Source: Synchiropus splendidus
Lineage: Eukaryota; Chordata; Actinopteri; Syngnathiformes; Callionymidae
NCBI RefSeq assembly: GCF_027744825.2
Contig: NC_071335.1
Span: forward strand, 11,365,001-11,429,000
Reading direction: 5' to 3'
Length of the DNA: 64,000 bases
Made by a program: the position numbers and the translations under genes. The notes beneath the pieces were generated by a model that saw only the letters and a list, made by a program, of their open reading frames with translations, was not told the DNA's origin and did not search any database. Within the stretch, counting starts at the first letter, position 1. Each line of letters begins with the position of its first letter. This document shows, piece after piece, positions 35,440 to 48,504 of this stretch.

Positions 35440-38400
35440 CTGCGTGAAAACATGAACATGTGCTGGTTACTTGGTGGGAATGTGAAAGACAGCGGTGCCT
35501 CTTTTTTTCAATAAAGAACTGCACAACAGTTGTGATCTGTTTTTCCGTTGAACAAAAATAATAATTAAAATAACTAGGGGTGGGATTCGATTAAAAAAAA
35601 AAAATATTTAATTGGAGAATTTGTGATGAATTAATCTAAATTAATCGCAGTTTAATGGTATAAGAATATTTGCCAAAAGAAGACACATTTTTCAATTTCA
35701 ATTAATTTGGTATATGACTGAAACTAAAGATGGAGCCATACATACATTTAAACAACAAAATGTTGTTTATTTTGCATCAGTTTGACAATAAATCACCATG
35801 GTGGCTATATTCAAGTTTTTATATCACCTTATTTAAACTAAAGCTCTTTTCATGTCAAGTCCATTCAGAGTAGTGGAAACCCTGCCCATAGTGTAATGAA
35901 AAACATCCCTGAACAAAAGCAAACAGATGCTTTTGTTTGCTTTTGTTCAGGGATTCCTCCATGTTTGTTGTTGTTGTTATCATCCTAGCTGCCACGTGTC
36001 TTGTGCATCAGTGTGTCAGTGCACCAGGAACTCCTGCATTTACAAAGGCTCCCTGTTGTCTGGAGAGCAAACTGTTAAATGAAATGAAATTATTTTTTGT
36101 TGGAATAAATTAATCGCAATATTGTTGTAATTAATTTATCGCAATGAACTCATTTAAATCCCACACTACTTGTAATCTGATGTCTGTGTTGGAGTCATGA
36201 CGCCAGCGTGAAGCAATGATGCTGCAACAATTGAATCAAAGGTGGTTGTCAGCTCCTTGAGTGCGGAGTGTGTCAGAGCGAGCATGTTACTAGTCGTCCA
36301 CACTCTTCTTCGAACAACACCCGTGATAGACTCCAGCAAGACTTTCATTTGATAGGAAGCCATATTTTGGAATTACAAGGTGGCAATGACAATTTGTCAC
36401 CATATTATCAGGAGCCACCGTCTGCAATGTAACAGTCCCTCCGTCAAATACTCTTGCCAATGCACAAACAAACTAAAATACCTCTTTTTGTTTTGGCGGT
36501 TAATGATGTAGACGATAATGAGAACTGTCTCCAGGACCAGGAAGGCAGCGGCAGCGATCGCTCCGATCTTCCATGTCTTCACCGCAGACACTTCTGAAAG
36601 GATGGAACACAGCGTGTGTATAAATAGTGTTGGCACTTGAGATGAGACTCACAAATATAGGGAAAACATGAGCGGCACACTTTAAAATTCAACTTTTTTA
36701 ATGAAGCATTCGCCACCAGTTTATCCGACTCAAGACTCATCCGTTATTGACAGCTTTTTAATGCTTCTTTAAACACACAATAGCTTTGTTTTCATGTCAA
36801 CAATGTTGTGTGCGTTTTATGAAAATGTCTCATCTATGACGCATTTTTAGTACAATGATAAGACATTGTAATGCATTTATGAGGATTTAAAGAAGATGTT
36901 ATGAATGTTTGGGACTATGCATGACATCTTCAAGGTTTCTAATGTTACCATGAAGACTATTGTGTTATTTGTAATAACATAATAACAAGTCCACGACTTA
37001 TTTCAATTCATGATCATTAATATTTGTCTTAAATTACCATAAATGATTATGAACATTCAAAACATGGTCTATAAAGTCTGACAGATGCACTATGATGTCT
37101 TTAGAATCCACTGCTAACGCGTTATAGATGTCAGCTTAAAGTAAAACTCTGTCTCAAAGAGCTGTAAAACTGGTCATTCAGAGGCGCATTTCTCTTAACC
37201 TGGCATTTGACAGATATGGTCCTTAACTTGACTGCACAGGGGACAGATCGAGGTGTGTATAGGTCATAATCTGTGTTCTAAAAACAATAAATATCCCATG
37301 GATTTTTACTGTGTTGCTTATCAAACTGTGAAACAGTTGTATAAATGATCAACCGGAGGGAAAACTATGAGACTGGTGTGTTCTATATTGAATCTCTCTG
37401 AAAGAATGAAATCTTAAACATGTTTTGCCGTGAATTCGCAGGATAACAACCAACTTATCAAGACGTGAATAATACAACCAACAGCTAGAAGTGCTGCAAC
37501 GAATCTTCATGTACTACCTGTGGCGAGTGATGTTTCCTCCACGAGCTCATTATTTTGAGCAGGTTCCCTGCCAGCTTCTAGAGGGTGTGTGACTTTCACG
37601 TAATTATCGAGCGAGGGTTGGGCCACAAAAGAGTCAGCCAGCAGGTCATCGCTCGGGGTCATGATGTCATTGCCATCTACGTGCTTCTCTTGGAGCTGGG
37701 AGTCCTCTGGTTTCACCTCTTCACCCAGGGACGGGCCCTGGACTGGAGTCTGTAGCTTCAGGCTGTGCTCCAGAGTTCCAGCCGCTTCCTCTGGAAGTGG
37801 GGCAGAGATCAGTGGAGTCTCCAGAAGAGAGCACTGGTATGTGACAGGCACGTGAGAATGAATCTCACGGACGAGGGTTTAGGCTCCGCTGAGTGGACCA
37901 GTGGAATGTGGAATGATGGAATCGTGTGTGAAGTTAAAGGTTCACTCATATTGCCCCTTGGTCTTTGTGCTTCACCAAAACTATTAAAGCTATATTCCAT
38001 GTTAATCGAAAACTATTTCATTCATTTCAAGATACTCTCTAATACATTCATTAGAATTGAATTTCAAGTGTGAAACAATCCCCTTTGATCCCCAATATTC
38101 AGGTGTATCTTTCTTCACCCTCACACTATTTTGTGTCTGTTCTTACAGTAACATCCCTTTCATGTCAGTGTCTTGTTCTCGTCAAACTGCTTTAGTAAAT
38201 GTCTGCTCTTTTTAATAATAAGCCAAGTTTTCATTCCAATGACGCGTTGGCTTAAAGCCCTTCTTTGGAAGCCTTCCTCTGTGAAAGTGGGTTAAGATGG
38301 AACCAGACGACACTACGGCTGCTGGCTGTAATGCAGCTGAATATTTAAAGGCTGATGCCATTGAAGTTTTTTAAACTGTCGAGGGAGCCGCCAGATTTCT

Positions 38401-39575
38401 CACTTTCCACTGCTTATATGATCCTGACTTATTCATGCCATCCCTGTCCTGCGTGACTATCAGAACGCCAAGTCTGTAAAGAAGAGTATCTTACCGTGAT
38501 CCTCCTCCTCACTTCCATGCAAGGTCTCTCCGTCGCCCTGCTCAACCGTTGGGTCTTCTGAAACTCCTTCAGTTTCTTCTGTGTTCTCCATGTTCTTGTC
38601 TTCTGCTTCCTTATAAGTGTCAATATCATGACCTTGAACATCCCTGCTTCGGTCTTCCACTTCCATTGGTTCTTCTCCCGCTACCTCCTCAGTTAGAGTG
38701 TCCACCTCCAGTTGCTCCTCACCTGGATGCACATCATCTGCTCCCAGGCTAAACCCTTCCGTCTTTTGCTCTGCTCCTTCTGTAGACAGAGGTTCACCCC
38801 CGACTTCTTCCTCTAATAGCTCATGATTGTGTTCTAACCCTACACCATCTCCACCTGTCTCCTTCAACAGAGCCGCTGTTTCCCCCACATCCTCCTGATT
38901 GACTTCAGCACCTAGAGACTCATCAATAACCGCTGCCGGGTCGGCTTCTCTGCCAGCTGTTCCTACACCTCCAGCTGTCTCTACAGTATCTCCCTGACCG
39001 AGATCTTCCCAATCCCCAGCCACATCTCCAAACACATTAATCTCTGCCATCTGCTCCTCTTTAACTCCAGTCACCCCGTCCTTGGCATGTGCACCTCCTG
39101 CTCCTCGTGCTGTGAGATCCCACGACTCAGCTTCGGCGTCAGCATCGGCCTTTGCTTCATCAGCCTCCGTGGTAGCATCTCCTGCCTCCTCCTGTCCCTC
39201 GCTGCGCTTTACCTCACTTTCTCCTTCCCTATGTCCCAGAGCGGCCTCCACCACACGCTCCAGCAGCTCCTTCAGCACTTTTTTAGCCCCGTGACCCTCC
39301 ACCTGTTCCGATGCCTCCTGGACAGCCTGCTGCACGTCTCTAAGATTGGGTGGGGCCACTACCGGTGCTACTTCATCAGAGGGCGCCTCTTGGTTCTGTG
39401 GTGCACCCGGGGTAGTGTCCACGTCGGTGGTTTGAATACCTATTAATGTGCAATTCAAAGTGAGTATTCCCTCATTCGTACATGAGAGAAGTAAGACGCA
39501 AAGTTACTTACCCTCCGACATACAATGACCGATGAACAAAACCAGCAGGAATCCCTTTGAAATTCTGTACCCCAT
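35301..39575 (-). CDS. Unrecognised type I membrane protein with acidic ectodomain (5 exons, 510 aa)
   Basis: Five exons with compatible phases give 1533 nt. The product begins MGYRISKGFLLVLFIGHCMS, a signal peptide. It continues with an ectodomain of about 400 residues very rich in Glu, Asp, Gly and Val, including a helix-prone stretch (AKKVLKELLERVVEAALGH). A single span follows at about 437-458 (IGAIAAAAFLVLETVLIIVY), a basic stop-transfer RQNKK, and a 46-residue tail ending YDHKLTCG. I do not recognise the family. It lies head-to-tail upstream of tyrp1 on the same strand. The acidic ectodomain could bind calcium or matrix, but that is a guess. Every boundary has GT-AG signals and the frame is open, so I judge it a real gene. 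Confidence 0.8.
35575..36168 (+). mobile_element. hAT-like MITE in intron 4 of the unrecognised gene
   Basis: Left end TAGGGGTGGGATTCGATTAA, right end the complement of TAGTGTGGGATTT, with repeated TTAATCGCA motifs near both ends. Typical of a fish non-autonomous hAT family. Contains a 20-bp perfect inverted repeat at 35905-35954. Confidence 0.65.
35905..35954. repeat. Perfect 20-bp inverted repeat (hairpin)
   Basis: Arms 35905-35924 and 35935-35954 (CCCTGAACAAAAGCAAAC and its complement) with a 10-nt loop. Confidence 0.9.
36482..36593 (-). CDS. Unrecognised membrane protein, exon 4: transmembrane segment
   Basis: Acceptor CTTTCAG|AA. Encodes VSAVKTWKIGAIAAAAFLVL then ETVLIIVYIINRQNKK, a clear membrane span followed by positive charges. 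Donor AGAG|GTATTT is moderate. Confidence 0.85.
36594..37517 (-). other. Intron 3 of the unrecognised gene, 0.9 kb
   Basis: AT-rich, no repeat recognised. Confidence 0.45.
37518..37790 (-). CDS. Unrecognised membrane protein, exon 3: ectodomain
   Basis: Acceptor CTTCCAG|AG after a pyrimidine tract. Encodes EAAGTLEHSLKLQTPVQGPS, LADSFVAQPSLDNYVKV and NNELVEETSLAT. Phase 1 at both ends. Confidence 0.8.
37791..38494 (-). other. Intron 2 of the unrecognised gene, 0.7 kb
   Basis: No repeat or exon recognised. Confidence 0.45.
38495..39439 (-). CDS. Unrecognised membrane protein, exon 2: large acidic exon
   Basis: A 945-nt exon open in one frame, phase 1 on both sides. Starts IQTTDVDTTPGAPQNQEAPS; rich in Glu/Asp/Gly throughout, no Cys, ends GSEEEDH. 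Acceptor TAATAG|GT, donor CACG|GTAAGA. The length and bias of the frame argue for real coding. Confidence 0.85.
39512..39575 (-). CDS. Unrecognised membrane protein, exon 1: signal peptide
   Basis: ATG 39575-39573 starts a hydrophobic leader (KGFLLVLFIGHC). Donor GAGG|GTAAGT. The frame is open for many codons upstream, but this is the nearest ATG that places a signal peptide at the N-terminus. Confidence 0.75.
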
Positions 39576-42409
39576 GATATGTAAAAAATCCCCTTCAGTT
39601 TCTTGCTTTTTGGATCTTCCTAAAAATGTGCAGAGCCACGACAAAACATCCGTCTGAGTGCGTAACCGTCCGGTGGGACAGTAGATTTGGAAAAGGGGGT
39701 GTAGCCAGCGGGTGACGTTGGCAACACAGAACACGACCATGTTACGTTTTAGCACCTCTAGGCGCCGTTGTAGCGACAGGTGTCTCCGTGGACCTGAAGT
39801 CGTGGTGCTAATGTAACATTTCATTGCTAAATGCCCCCAAGACCCCGACAGGGGATGTGGTTCAACGTTGAGTGGCACATGACTGAGAGAAGAGCAATTA
39901 AAGGTGCGCTGTGAGTTTGGGTTTAACTGATGTTGGTCTGAAGTGAATTGGCTATTAACCAAGAAATGTATGTGGGTCGTTCTCAGAAACCAGTGCCATG
40001 AGCGCTCAAAAATGGATCAAAGCTGTTAATAGCCAACGTCAATGACATAATACATGTTTCCGCGTCACTGTACATGAAAAATCCTACACTTGCTTGTCAT
40101 TTTTGCCAGGCACATGGACGATTTTACAGGTCCTGAAAGTCCCAAATAGAATGAACGCCAATCTTTCCCCATTTTTTCATCCATTTCTTTGTTAAAAAGA
40201 TACCCTGAAATACTTTTTTTCAATATCAGTATAATATCTAAAATAAAAATGATGGTTAATGCCCTCAGTTTTACATACCATGAGGGGCTATGAACTAAGG
40301 CATTGCTTCTGTGACGCTCTGATGACATCACACAGTCCCAAGGAAAGTTCCCCTGTTGCTCCGATGTGAAATGAAGACCGCTGGCTCAAGTCAGTCTGAG
40401 GCGACCGGTAATTATGCCCTGAGTTGGGAAAACCTTTTCAGTGGTTATGTATCTAATAGAATCTAATAGAATTTTTAAAAACGATGGCAACAGGTTTGTT
40501 GTATTAGCCCTGTATCATAGGGCTGTTTGGGAACTAGATGTTCAGTGATGGCTATTCAGAAGGTCAACTGACGCTGCTGAGGTAAATATACAGTAAATAT
40601 TTTCAAGGTTCCTCTCACATCTTGTTATTCTTATCTTTGAATTAGAGTCAACTCTGGACTACAAGTTGCCAGAGGCATGAGAGAGTGGACACATGTTTTG
40701 AGTTTCTTCTGTTTTTCGCTGTGGCTGTCAGTTCTTATTTGGTTATGATAGTAAGGCTTGACTTGTGCTTACAACGCAGCCGTTTGGAGAAGCTTCTTCA
40801 TTGTCACTTGTGAAACTACAAGCGGCTCATCCTGGCTGTCGTGGAATGAACTAGACTTTGTGAACCTGAAAAGAAGTATCTCATGTTGTTTATACAGCGA
40901 TAACTCAGTGGTGTATATAAATAATAACCCTCAAAGATTTGCCTATGCATGTAGGTGTTGTTGCACATAGATGCATGAATATGAACATCATGCATGTGGC
41001 CATGGTTGGGTTTGTGCATGCTGAGTTAGCGGCCGCATGGTTGTCCGTCGCATTGGTCCGAATGAGCACTGCGGAGCGGCTGCCGATTTCCTTGACACAA
41101 GTAAATGTAAGTGAGATCCTTCGTGTCCTGTAGAGCTGCTTCTCGAGGAGCACTGAGGTGGTGCTGGCTACTCGCTGTGTAACCTTCAATGCTACCTGCT
41201 ACCAGGCTTCAAAAATTGTCCAAAACAAGGCAGTTGAAGTCACTTGGTGTCGCACGAAACATGAGGTTTAACTTCCAGCAAGTTGCAGTTAAGCCGTGCA
41301 GTCTTCCCAACTCTGGCTCCAACAAGTCCATCAGGCTTTGTTACAGTAGGTCTGGGTTACTACAGTATGTCTAGGAAGACTACAGACAGTCATTGTAGCG
41401 CTACTTGGAATTTGAATGTGGCTGTTACAGTGAGGAGGATGTCCATCTTCAATACCGTTGTTGGAGATTCCAGCAGGATCCAACAGTGAAACTTGATTTT
41501 TGCAGGGCAGACAGAATGAATTTCAGTCCTTTTTGCGCAAGTGAGTGATGTTTTCCTCACATTTGTTGCCGCCCGGCTGTTCGGACAGAAGCTCCTCGTC
41601 CAGTTACAACTGACTTTAGTATCTTAAACAAGCAACGGTGAAAGAACAGTTGGAGAAGCTTGACTTTGAAACAATTCTTTCACACAGTCTTTTGTGTTAC
41701 ACACATCTGGCCGGACACAGGCGCTGTCCATTCACACATCTTGCTCCACTTGTTTATACATGTAGGTGTAAGACTGAGGGTGCAGAGCTGCCATTCCAAA
41801 CAGCGGCTCGTGTTCAGGCTCAACAAACCACAGGTACCAATAACAGCCAAAGTCAAGCCATTGTCTCTCTGCTTTATTGGACTCATTTACAAAACCAGCT
41901 CATGGGAAGCAGAATTAATGAGACCAGGTTTCCCTTGAATTTGTCTTGCAAACCTCTTTCCATTCCCACGTCTTGGCGGCGTTCGATGGCTGCCTCAATC
42001 ACTGTCAGGGTTGTCGTCACTCTTGCTTGAGCTTCTGTTACCCGCTCCAAGCTCTGCCGCAACACTTTGCCGCCACTCTTCTTCTGATGTGTTCCTGTGG
42101 GAGAACAGACAATTCCCAAATGTCATGTGCATGAGCGCAATTTTTTTAAAAAGGCGAAACAATTGCATTGCTGGCATTTAGAGGAAGATAAGTTGTGTGT
42201 TAAGACAAAAAAGGATTGTGATGAAACAGCTAAAAGAGGGACTATTAAGTCTGTTTTTAGAGAAAGAGATTTGTTGAGATACTTGTTGCTTGTTATGTTT
42301 TTAAAGCAAAGTTGGGCAGACTTTTTCAGCTCACAAGCTACTCATGTATGACCAAGTCATAAAGTTACCATGAAGCTTTGGGTCATGACCGAAAGAACGA
42401 GATCCTGGA
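39576..42409. other. Intergenic, upstream of the unrecognised gene
   Basis: No exon, RNA gene or clear repeat recognised. It should hold the promoter of the unrecognised gene near 39.6 kb, but I see no distinctive element. Confidence 0.4.
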
Positions 42410-42665
42410 TACAAGCAGCTGACATGAGTTTTCTCAGACAAGTGGCCGGTGTCTTCCTTAGAGATATGGTGAGAAGTTCTGTCGCTCAGGAGAGACTCAG
42501 AGTAGAGCTTCCCCTTCGACGTTGAGAGGAGTCAGTTGAGGTGGTTTGGGCGTCTCATGAGGATGCACAGCCCGCTGGGAGGAGACAGAGGGGTCGATCT
42601 CTTCACTGGCCTGGGAGCATCTCCACCAGTCGAAGCTGGTGGAATGTGCCTGGGAAAAGGGTGTT
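42410..42665 (+). mobile_element. LINE 3' end, degraded
   Basis: Contains SQLRWFGRLMRMH in one frame, after GAGAGACTCAGAGTAGAGCT, then LAWEHLHQSKLVECAW-like sequence. This matches the abundant fish LINE C-terminus (LRWFGHLVRMPPGR, LAWERLGIPPEELVEV). Frameshifted. Confidence 0.65.
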
Positions 42666-45600
42666 TGCAGCAACCTTATGAAGCTGCATCTTCAAACTGC
42701 TGAAAAACACTGAAAATATCAGACAAATGAAAGATAATGAAACCTAAGATATTTATGTCTAATAATGAAATAAAGGAGGAATATGACTTTACATTTCTCC
42801 ACATATCTCAGGAAGGTGCATGGTCACATGATTCACTGCGTGAATCCATATTACACAATACAAATATGTTGAGCTGTTTTCAATGGTCTGGTAGCAGCGG
42901 TGCTCAGCTTGTTGTAGAAAGGTCAGTAAATTCCACATTCCGCTTTAAAAACGCGTGAAGATACGTGACGTCGCTTCTAACAAGTTTAGAAAATGGGCTC
43001 CAGCATGGAGCCTGGCGATGAAAACAAACTCAGAATGATACCACCAATTTAACCTGTCACAGATCGATGAAATGAAATGACATGACATGAATTTTGTTTT
43101 GTTTTGTCTGAAGTGACACGGCTCAATCGTGGAGACATAAAGGTCATTTGCCCGTAAGCTCCTTATTTTACTGACCAACCACTATGACTGGTTGACAGGG
43201 CAGCAGGGCATCATGGGAACTGCTGTTGTCACTAACTATGCCTTGGCGATAGAGTTACATGATTATAAATTTGATCTAAATAACTAAAGGTTTTATAATG
43301 AATGTATCGTCGTGAATCATATTTTGACGTTCGACACCAGAATGATCAAATGTAGCTTGAATCTGAGCACATGATTTTGACCATCGGGGCGGAAGTGTAG
43401 AAGCAAAAAGTGCGGACAACAACTTATTTTTTTCAATTGTTCTCCTTGATCATGGATGACATGTTCCCGACAGAAGGCAGTTTATAGTGAATGAATCTGT
43501 CTCATCTGGATCCATGACCTGTTTCTGTCTGTCATTATTGAAGTGAAATGAACCTCTGAAAGTCCCTGCCGTTGTTTAAATCCATCCCAAAGTGACGGCT
43601 TCCTGGACAGCACAGAGTATCAACAGCATCTTTTCATGGTGTTCAGAAGTCACGGGACATGTTCGTGTGCAGAGCAGCAACTTTTCAGGCCATAAATGAG
43701 GCCTTCAGTGCCGCTGCACTTTATATAACCTTTAAGTGGGATCAACCGATCCCCCCAACATTCTCTTGTGAAATAACCTGGAGCCGGCATCCTGGAACTA
43801 ATGTTACTGTCGTGAGCCCAGAACTGTCGACTCCTTTCTTTTCCGTTTTTTTTTCTTTTTCTTTTTCCTCCTTTGCGCTTGTTGTCATATTTTGAAAACA
43901 GCAAGAGGTGCAGCTTTGTTATCTTCACGCTGATGTGTTTGACAATTCAATGGCAAATTTGCTCCCCTGCATGTCAGGAGCCGCTGCTTATCACCTCAAA
44001 ACAAAACACTGATAAACAAAAATCTGTCTTGAGGGCATCTTCGGAGTCTCTGTTTTGCCGACTGCGTTGAAGTCTCTCATAACTTGACTGAAAATTTGAG
44101 CTCTTTCATTAGAATGTTCCTCTGACGTTCCTGACTGGGAGGCATTACAAGTCGGAAAGGTCGGAGTGCTCACATGAGCTTCACATTGTGCTCTGCCTGC
44201 TGCAACAGAGGGATTTCTTGCAGCACTTGTGACACGGCTGGAGAGAAGGACTCTTATCTGGTCCACCCGCCAGCAGTATTGCTGCGTCTTCTTCTGCACT
44301 ATAAGTTCTATTGATCATTTAGTGGCAGTTTGGGTGAAATATCTTAGTCACAAGACAGGTCTGCTACGAGTCCTCTCTTGTCTGATCGTTGCCCTTTGAG
44401 CATTCGGGGAGTCTCGCCATGCGCTTTGACTCCGAGCACCCTTGATTTAAGGCAAGCCTTTTGAAACTTTTGAGAATCCATAATAAATCTTGTTTCAGCC
44501 TCATCCAAGTATAAATATTCTCTCTCCTTGTGGGCTTGTAAGTTTTGTTTCTCCACGCCGACGATAAATGGAGCAAACATACGAGGAGAAATTGATTGTG
44601 ATGGCTGCGGCGTGACACTCCCTCGTGTGATCCTGTGAGGCCTTAGAAGTTGCTGTCAATATTTCTCTTGTCTGTGTTGGAATGTCTAATGTGCTCTTCA
44701 TGAAAGAGTCGAGAGGAGGTGCGCCAGCCCCGCTCACAGTAACTCTTCTGAACTGATTCATGTAAGAACAACTCAGCACATCAACTGAGAAACAATGTTA
44801 TTTCGAGGAAAGAAAGCTACATTTACAAGACGACTAGGACTCATTGCACCGATTCTGTTTCAATAACTGTGAAATTATTATCAAGTTGTTTTTCTCTGTT
44901 GATATTTTTAAGACTTTTGAAGAAATAGAGTGGGATATAAAAAGATTAATCTCATGAATATAAATGGAAAAGGTGAGAAACCAGAATGACAGAGGACAGA
45001 CTGAGAAAATGTTGGATGAAGAATGTTGCTAATGCAAGTACAGGTCACACTGAGGAAGAGGAAGACAACCATTAAGGTTCATGGATGCACGATGAAATGA
45101 AGATGATTTTGGGAGACTAGAGAGGAAGATGAAGATGGAGGAGGCTGACTTTCTGTAGTAGCCCCTGAGAGAGAATAACCAGAGACAAAGATGAAAATTC
45201 TGTGCTGTAATAGTAGTAATAAAAATTATATTAATAAAAACTCAACTGAACTGTGAGACAAACATGTTGATAGTACATGCAAGTCCTTGATAAGAGTGGA
45301 AATACTTAAATATTTGTCAAGGTAAAAGGGAAAAGGGAAGGGGAAAAAAACTGATAGAAAAAAACTCCAGAAAAAATGGATTTAAAATTTTGAGTTGCAA
45401 TGACCAACAGCTTTAAGATTATTTTAATAGACTGATACATTGGAATAGAATGGACAAGTGCACAAAAACTATCCTAATAACAGCACGACCGCATCGAAAG
45501 TTTCCCTTGTAGTCTCGTGTATCACCTTGTGAGGGCCTCTTTGGCCTGACTTGGCTTGGCAACCAGCGCAAAAATGTTCCAAAGCCTCCATTGACCTAAT

Positions 45601-48504
45601 TTTCTAACCTAGTTAAGGTGAGAGAATATTTGCACTTTTTAACTTTTTACTTTAAGTTTCAACTTTGCTTTTTATCTTAAACTATGTGCATTATATTATT
45701 TACTGTAAGTTATCTGTATTTTTTTAAACTTTGTAATAAAGTACACAATTGTTTGGTGTAAACCCTTCATTTTTCAACGAAGCCAAATTTGTGGAGTCTG
45801 TTCTGAAACTGAAAATACATTCACGCTGTCATTCCATTTTTAAATATGAAGCCAGCTGAGGTTTCTTTCTATAGGCAGGTCGAGGGTCGCTGAGGGAACA
45901 GTGTCACTTGAACGGCGTCTAAGAAGAGGGGCTGGTCAGCCGACGGCGCCTGGGAGAGCTGCAGGGTGGAGGTCCAAGTTACGGGTTCTCACCAGGGAAC
46001 AGTTGAGGACTAACTCCATTTAACAAAAGAGTTATGTCAGGTTCTGGAAGCAGGTGGGGGAGAAGTGACATTGTGGAAACACCTCAAAAGCCTTTTTTGG
46101 GGTGAAATATATTCTTTATTCTATTTTGTACACCATATACACTATATTTTCTATTCTATATTCTATTTATTTATTTATTTTTTTTTTTGAAAGGACAGAG
46201 AGCAGAACCCTCCGTGTGGTCCCTTCATGTTGTACTGAGAGGGAATGGAACCAGAGTCAAATTCGACACACAGTTTCTCCCTCCAATGCAAAACAAGCGA
46301 AGTGAAAATTCATATCTTAAGTATTTCAATGAAACCTGCCGGCGGCGCGAAATAAAAAAAAAAAAAGAAGAAAAAAAAAAAAAGCAAATCCTTTTCCATC
46401 TGGCTGACATAATTTGGAAGAACCACCAGAGGGGGCCATTACCTTTTAATTGGGATGAATGTTGATGAACCGTCATTAATAAAGTCAACGTTTTTAAATG
46501 GTTTATTGTCACGTGACTCGAGCGTTCCTGTCCCCCGGTAAGTCCCAGCACCTCATCTGTGCCACCAAGTGAAACAGCCGAGCACAGTTGCCTCTTGTAA
46601 ATGAAAAAGCGAATGAAAAATATATGAAGACACAATTAAAAAGTCATTAAGAAGATTCTCTTCAGTCTTTCTCCTTCATTATGGCTCTTCTTCTTCCCTC
46701 TTTGCGCGCTCGCCTCCGCGTCGGCAATTTCAGGGTGGGAAAAAAAGAGGTTCTCCTGAATATCTAGGGCATCTTTTTAGGTCACCAAAACATTGCTCCG
46801 AACTCATAAAATATCAAGAGAAGTTACCTTTTTTGCATATATGGAGATCTGAGCCTTCCTGCCAACACAAACAACAACAACAACAGCACGGCGACCCAAC
46901 AGGAGGAATAATGTATGCCCTCATTATTATTCCTATTTTCAGTTCTAATTTATTCAGCGTTAGTGAGGGAACAGCCCTTTCAAAGGAAAATCCACCACGA
47001 GTGGCTTGTTGATGAGGCAGTTCAGTTAAAACAAATTATTCAGCCTTAGCCTGTTTTCTCCTCTCGTGCACGGGCACATGCACGCATCACGCGAGGTTCG
47101 TATGATTTGCAATAATGAGAGGGAATTCATTGTGCCGCGCTTGTTTGGGACTCTGCACGGGCTCCATCATCTGCTGCTCAAAGGCTAAAAACCCCTCATC
47201 CACCACCGTCGCCGCCACATGTCGGAACAGACTTCACCACCCAACAAGACAGCCAGAACTTGACGGACCAAAAATCTACTTTACGCCCACCCAAAGACTC
47301 GCACCAGGTTTCACATCAAACTTTGCGTCGGGTTGTTAAAGCAGCCATTGAACTGAGCTTGGCTCATAAATGGAGCACAAAGGAGGAGCATGTCTGCCCC
47401 GCTGCTTTCATGAGCAACTGTCACATGTTCGCAGTGTTGCCTGCCAACATGTAAAAGCGTGTGTTGTTGTTGTTTTTGTTTGGGTTTTTTTGCTATCCTC
47501 AAAAAGACACAATACCTCCCTGCACATTTCTGCTGCCTCTTGCAAATAGAACACTTATATAAGACACCATTGTGGATTACATAAATGTCTAAAAGTTATC
47601 AATATTTCATCCTCTGTTCGTTTGATGTGTTTGGTAATTGGATATTTATGTTGTGAGCTTCCTCACTCTAAAGCCCCATTGCACTCTGCCTGTACGGATG
47701 TCTGTGCAGGCCTGTGATGTTTGTGTAGCCATGCATATGTCGTGTGTGTGCGAGTGTGTGTCCGGGCTCCTCTCCTCGTATGGTCAGCCAGACGGCGGTG
47801 AAGTTTTGTCTTGTTAGTTATGGCGCTGCTGGTGAGCAAACGGGTGTTGTGGTGGATGAGAAAAGAAGAGGAACAGGAAGAAGCGTGTGGTTACGCGGCG
47901 GCTTGACTCTAATAAATGTTTCACGCTCCTGACACTGTGTCAAAGGGACTCGATGTGGTCTGACAGTCCGTAGAGGAATCAAGCTGGGTGTTGTAGCGTG
48001 GCGCACCGGAAAGAGACGGGAGAAAGGAAGTGGAATATGGATAACTGGACAAAGCCACAAGAGAGGTTCAAGTTGCACCTGTCTTCATGAGATGTGCCTT
48101 CTCTCTGCGGCCGAGGGAGGGAGCTGTTGAGTTTTAATGAGAGAATCCCCAAGGAGCAGGCAGTGGAGCCTGCCAAGACAAAAAAAAAAGAAGAGTAGAA
48201 AGTAGTGATGATATAAAAAGAGTCGAGGCGGGAGGGGGAAGAAGAGTCCTACTAGTTCCTACACACTGCATTACGTCATCCTGCTCCCTGATTCCCACCA
48301 CTCTTCCAGCTAATGCCTCCAGTTTTGTATTCAACACGGTTGTGTTTTCTGCTCTTCAAATCCACATCATTCTCAGACCCTGTTTTTTTATGACACATTT
48401 TTGTCCAAACAAAAGAGAGGAGAGTCCAGGCAGATAGGAGGCGGTTGCCAGGGGTGCTGTGTGACAAAGACCATCAGGATGGAAGGGGAACTCTGTAGGA
48501 CAGC
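42666..48504. other. Intergenic, gene-poor
   Basis: No supported exon. Contains a weak LINE remnant at 45010-45175 and A-rich runs near 46350-46385. The small open frames have no similarity or splice context. Confidence 0.4.
45010..45175 (+). mobile_element. Possible LINE 3' remnant
   Basis: GGAAGAGGAAGACAACCATT followed by a GAGGAGGCTGACTTTCTG stretch resembles the GRPKRRFMD and CCG-P end of the LINEs elsewhere in the window. Badly decayed. Confidence 0.35.

Noticed and set aside
38549..39446. Plus-strand open frames opposite the acidic exon
   Set aside because: Antisense shadows of a long coding exon; the minus-strand frame is open across all 945 nt.
41638..42030. 130-codon plus-strand open frame
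   Set aside because: No similarity, overlapped by other open frames on both strands, no neighbouring exon.
46424..46442. CTCF-like CCACCAGAGGGGGCC
   Set aside because: Spacing is off: the required C after the G run is displaced. Not a convincing match without a matrix score.
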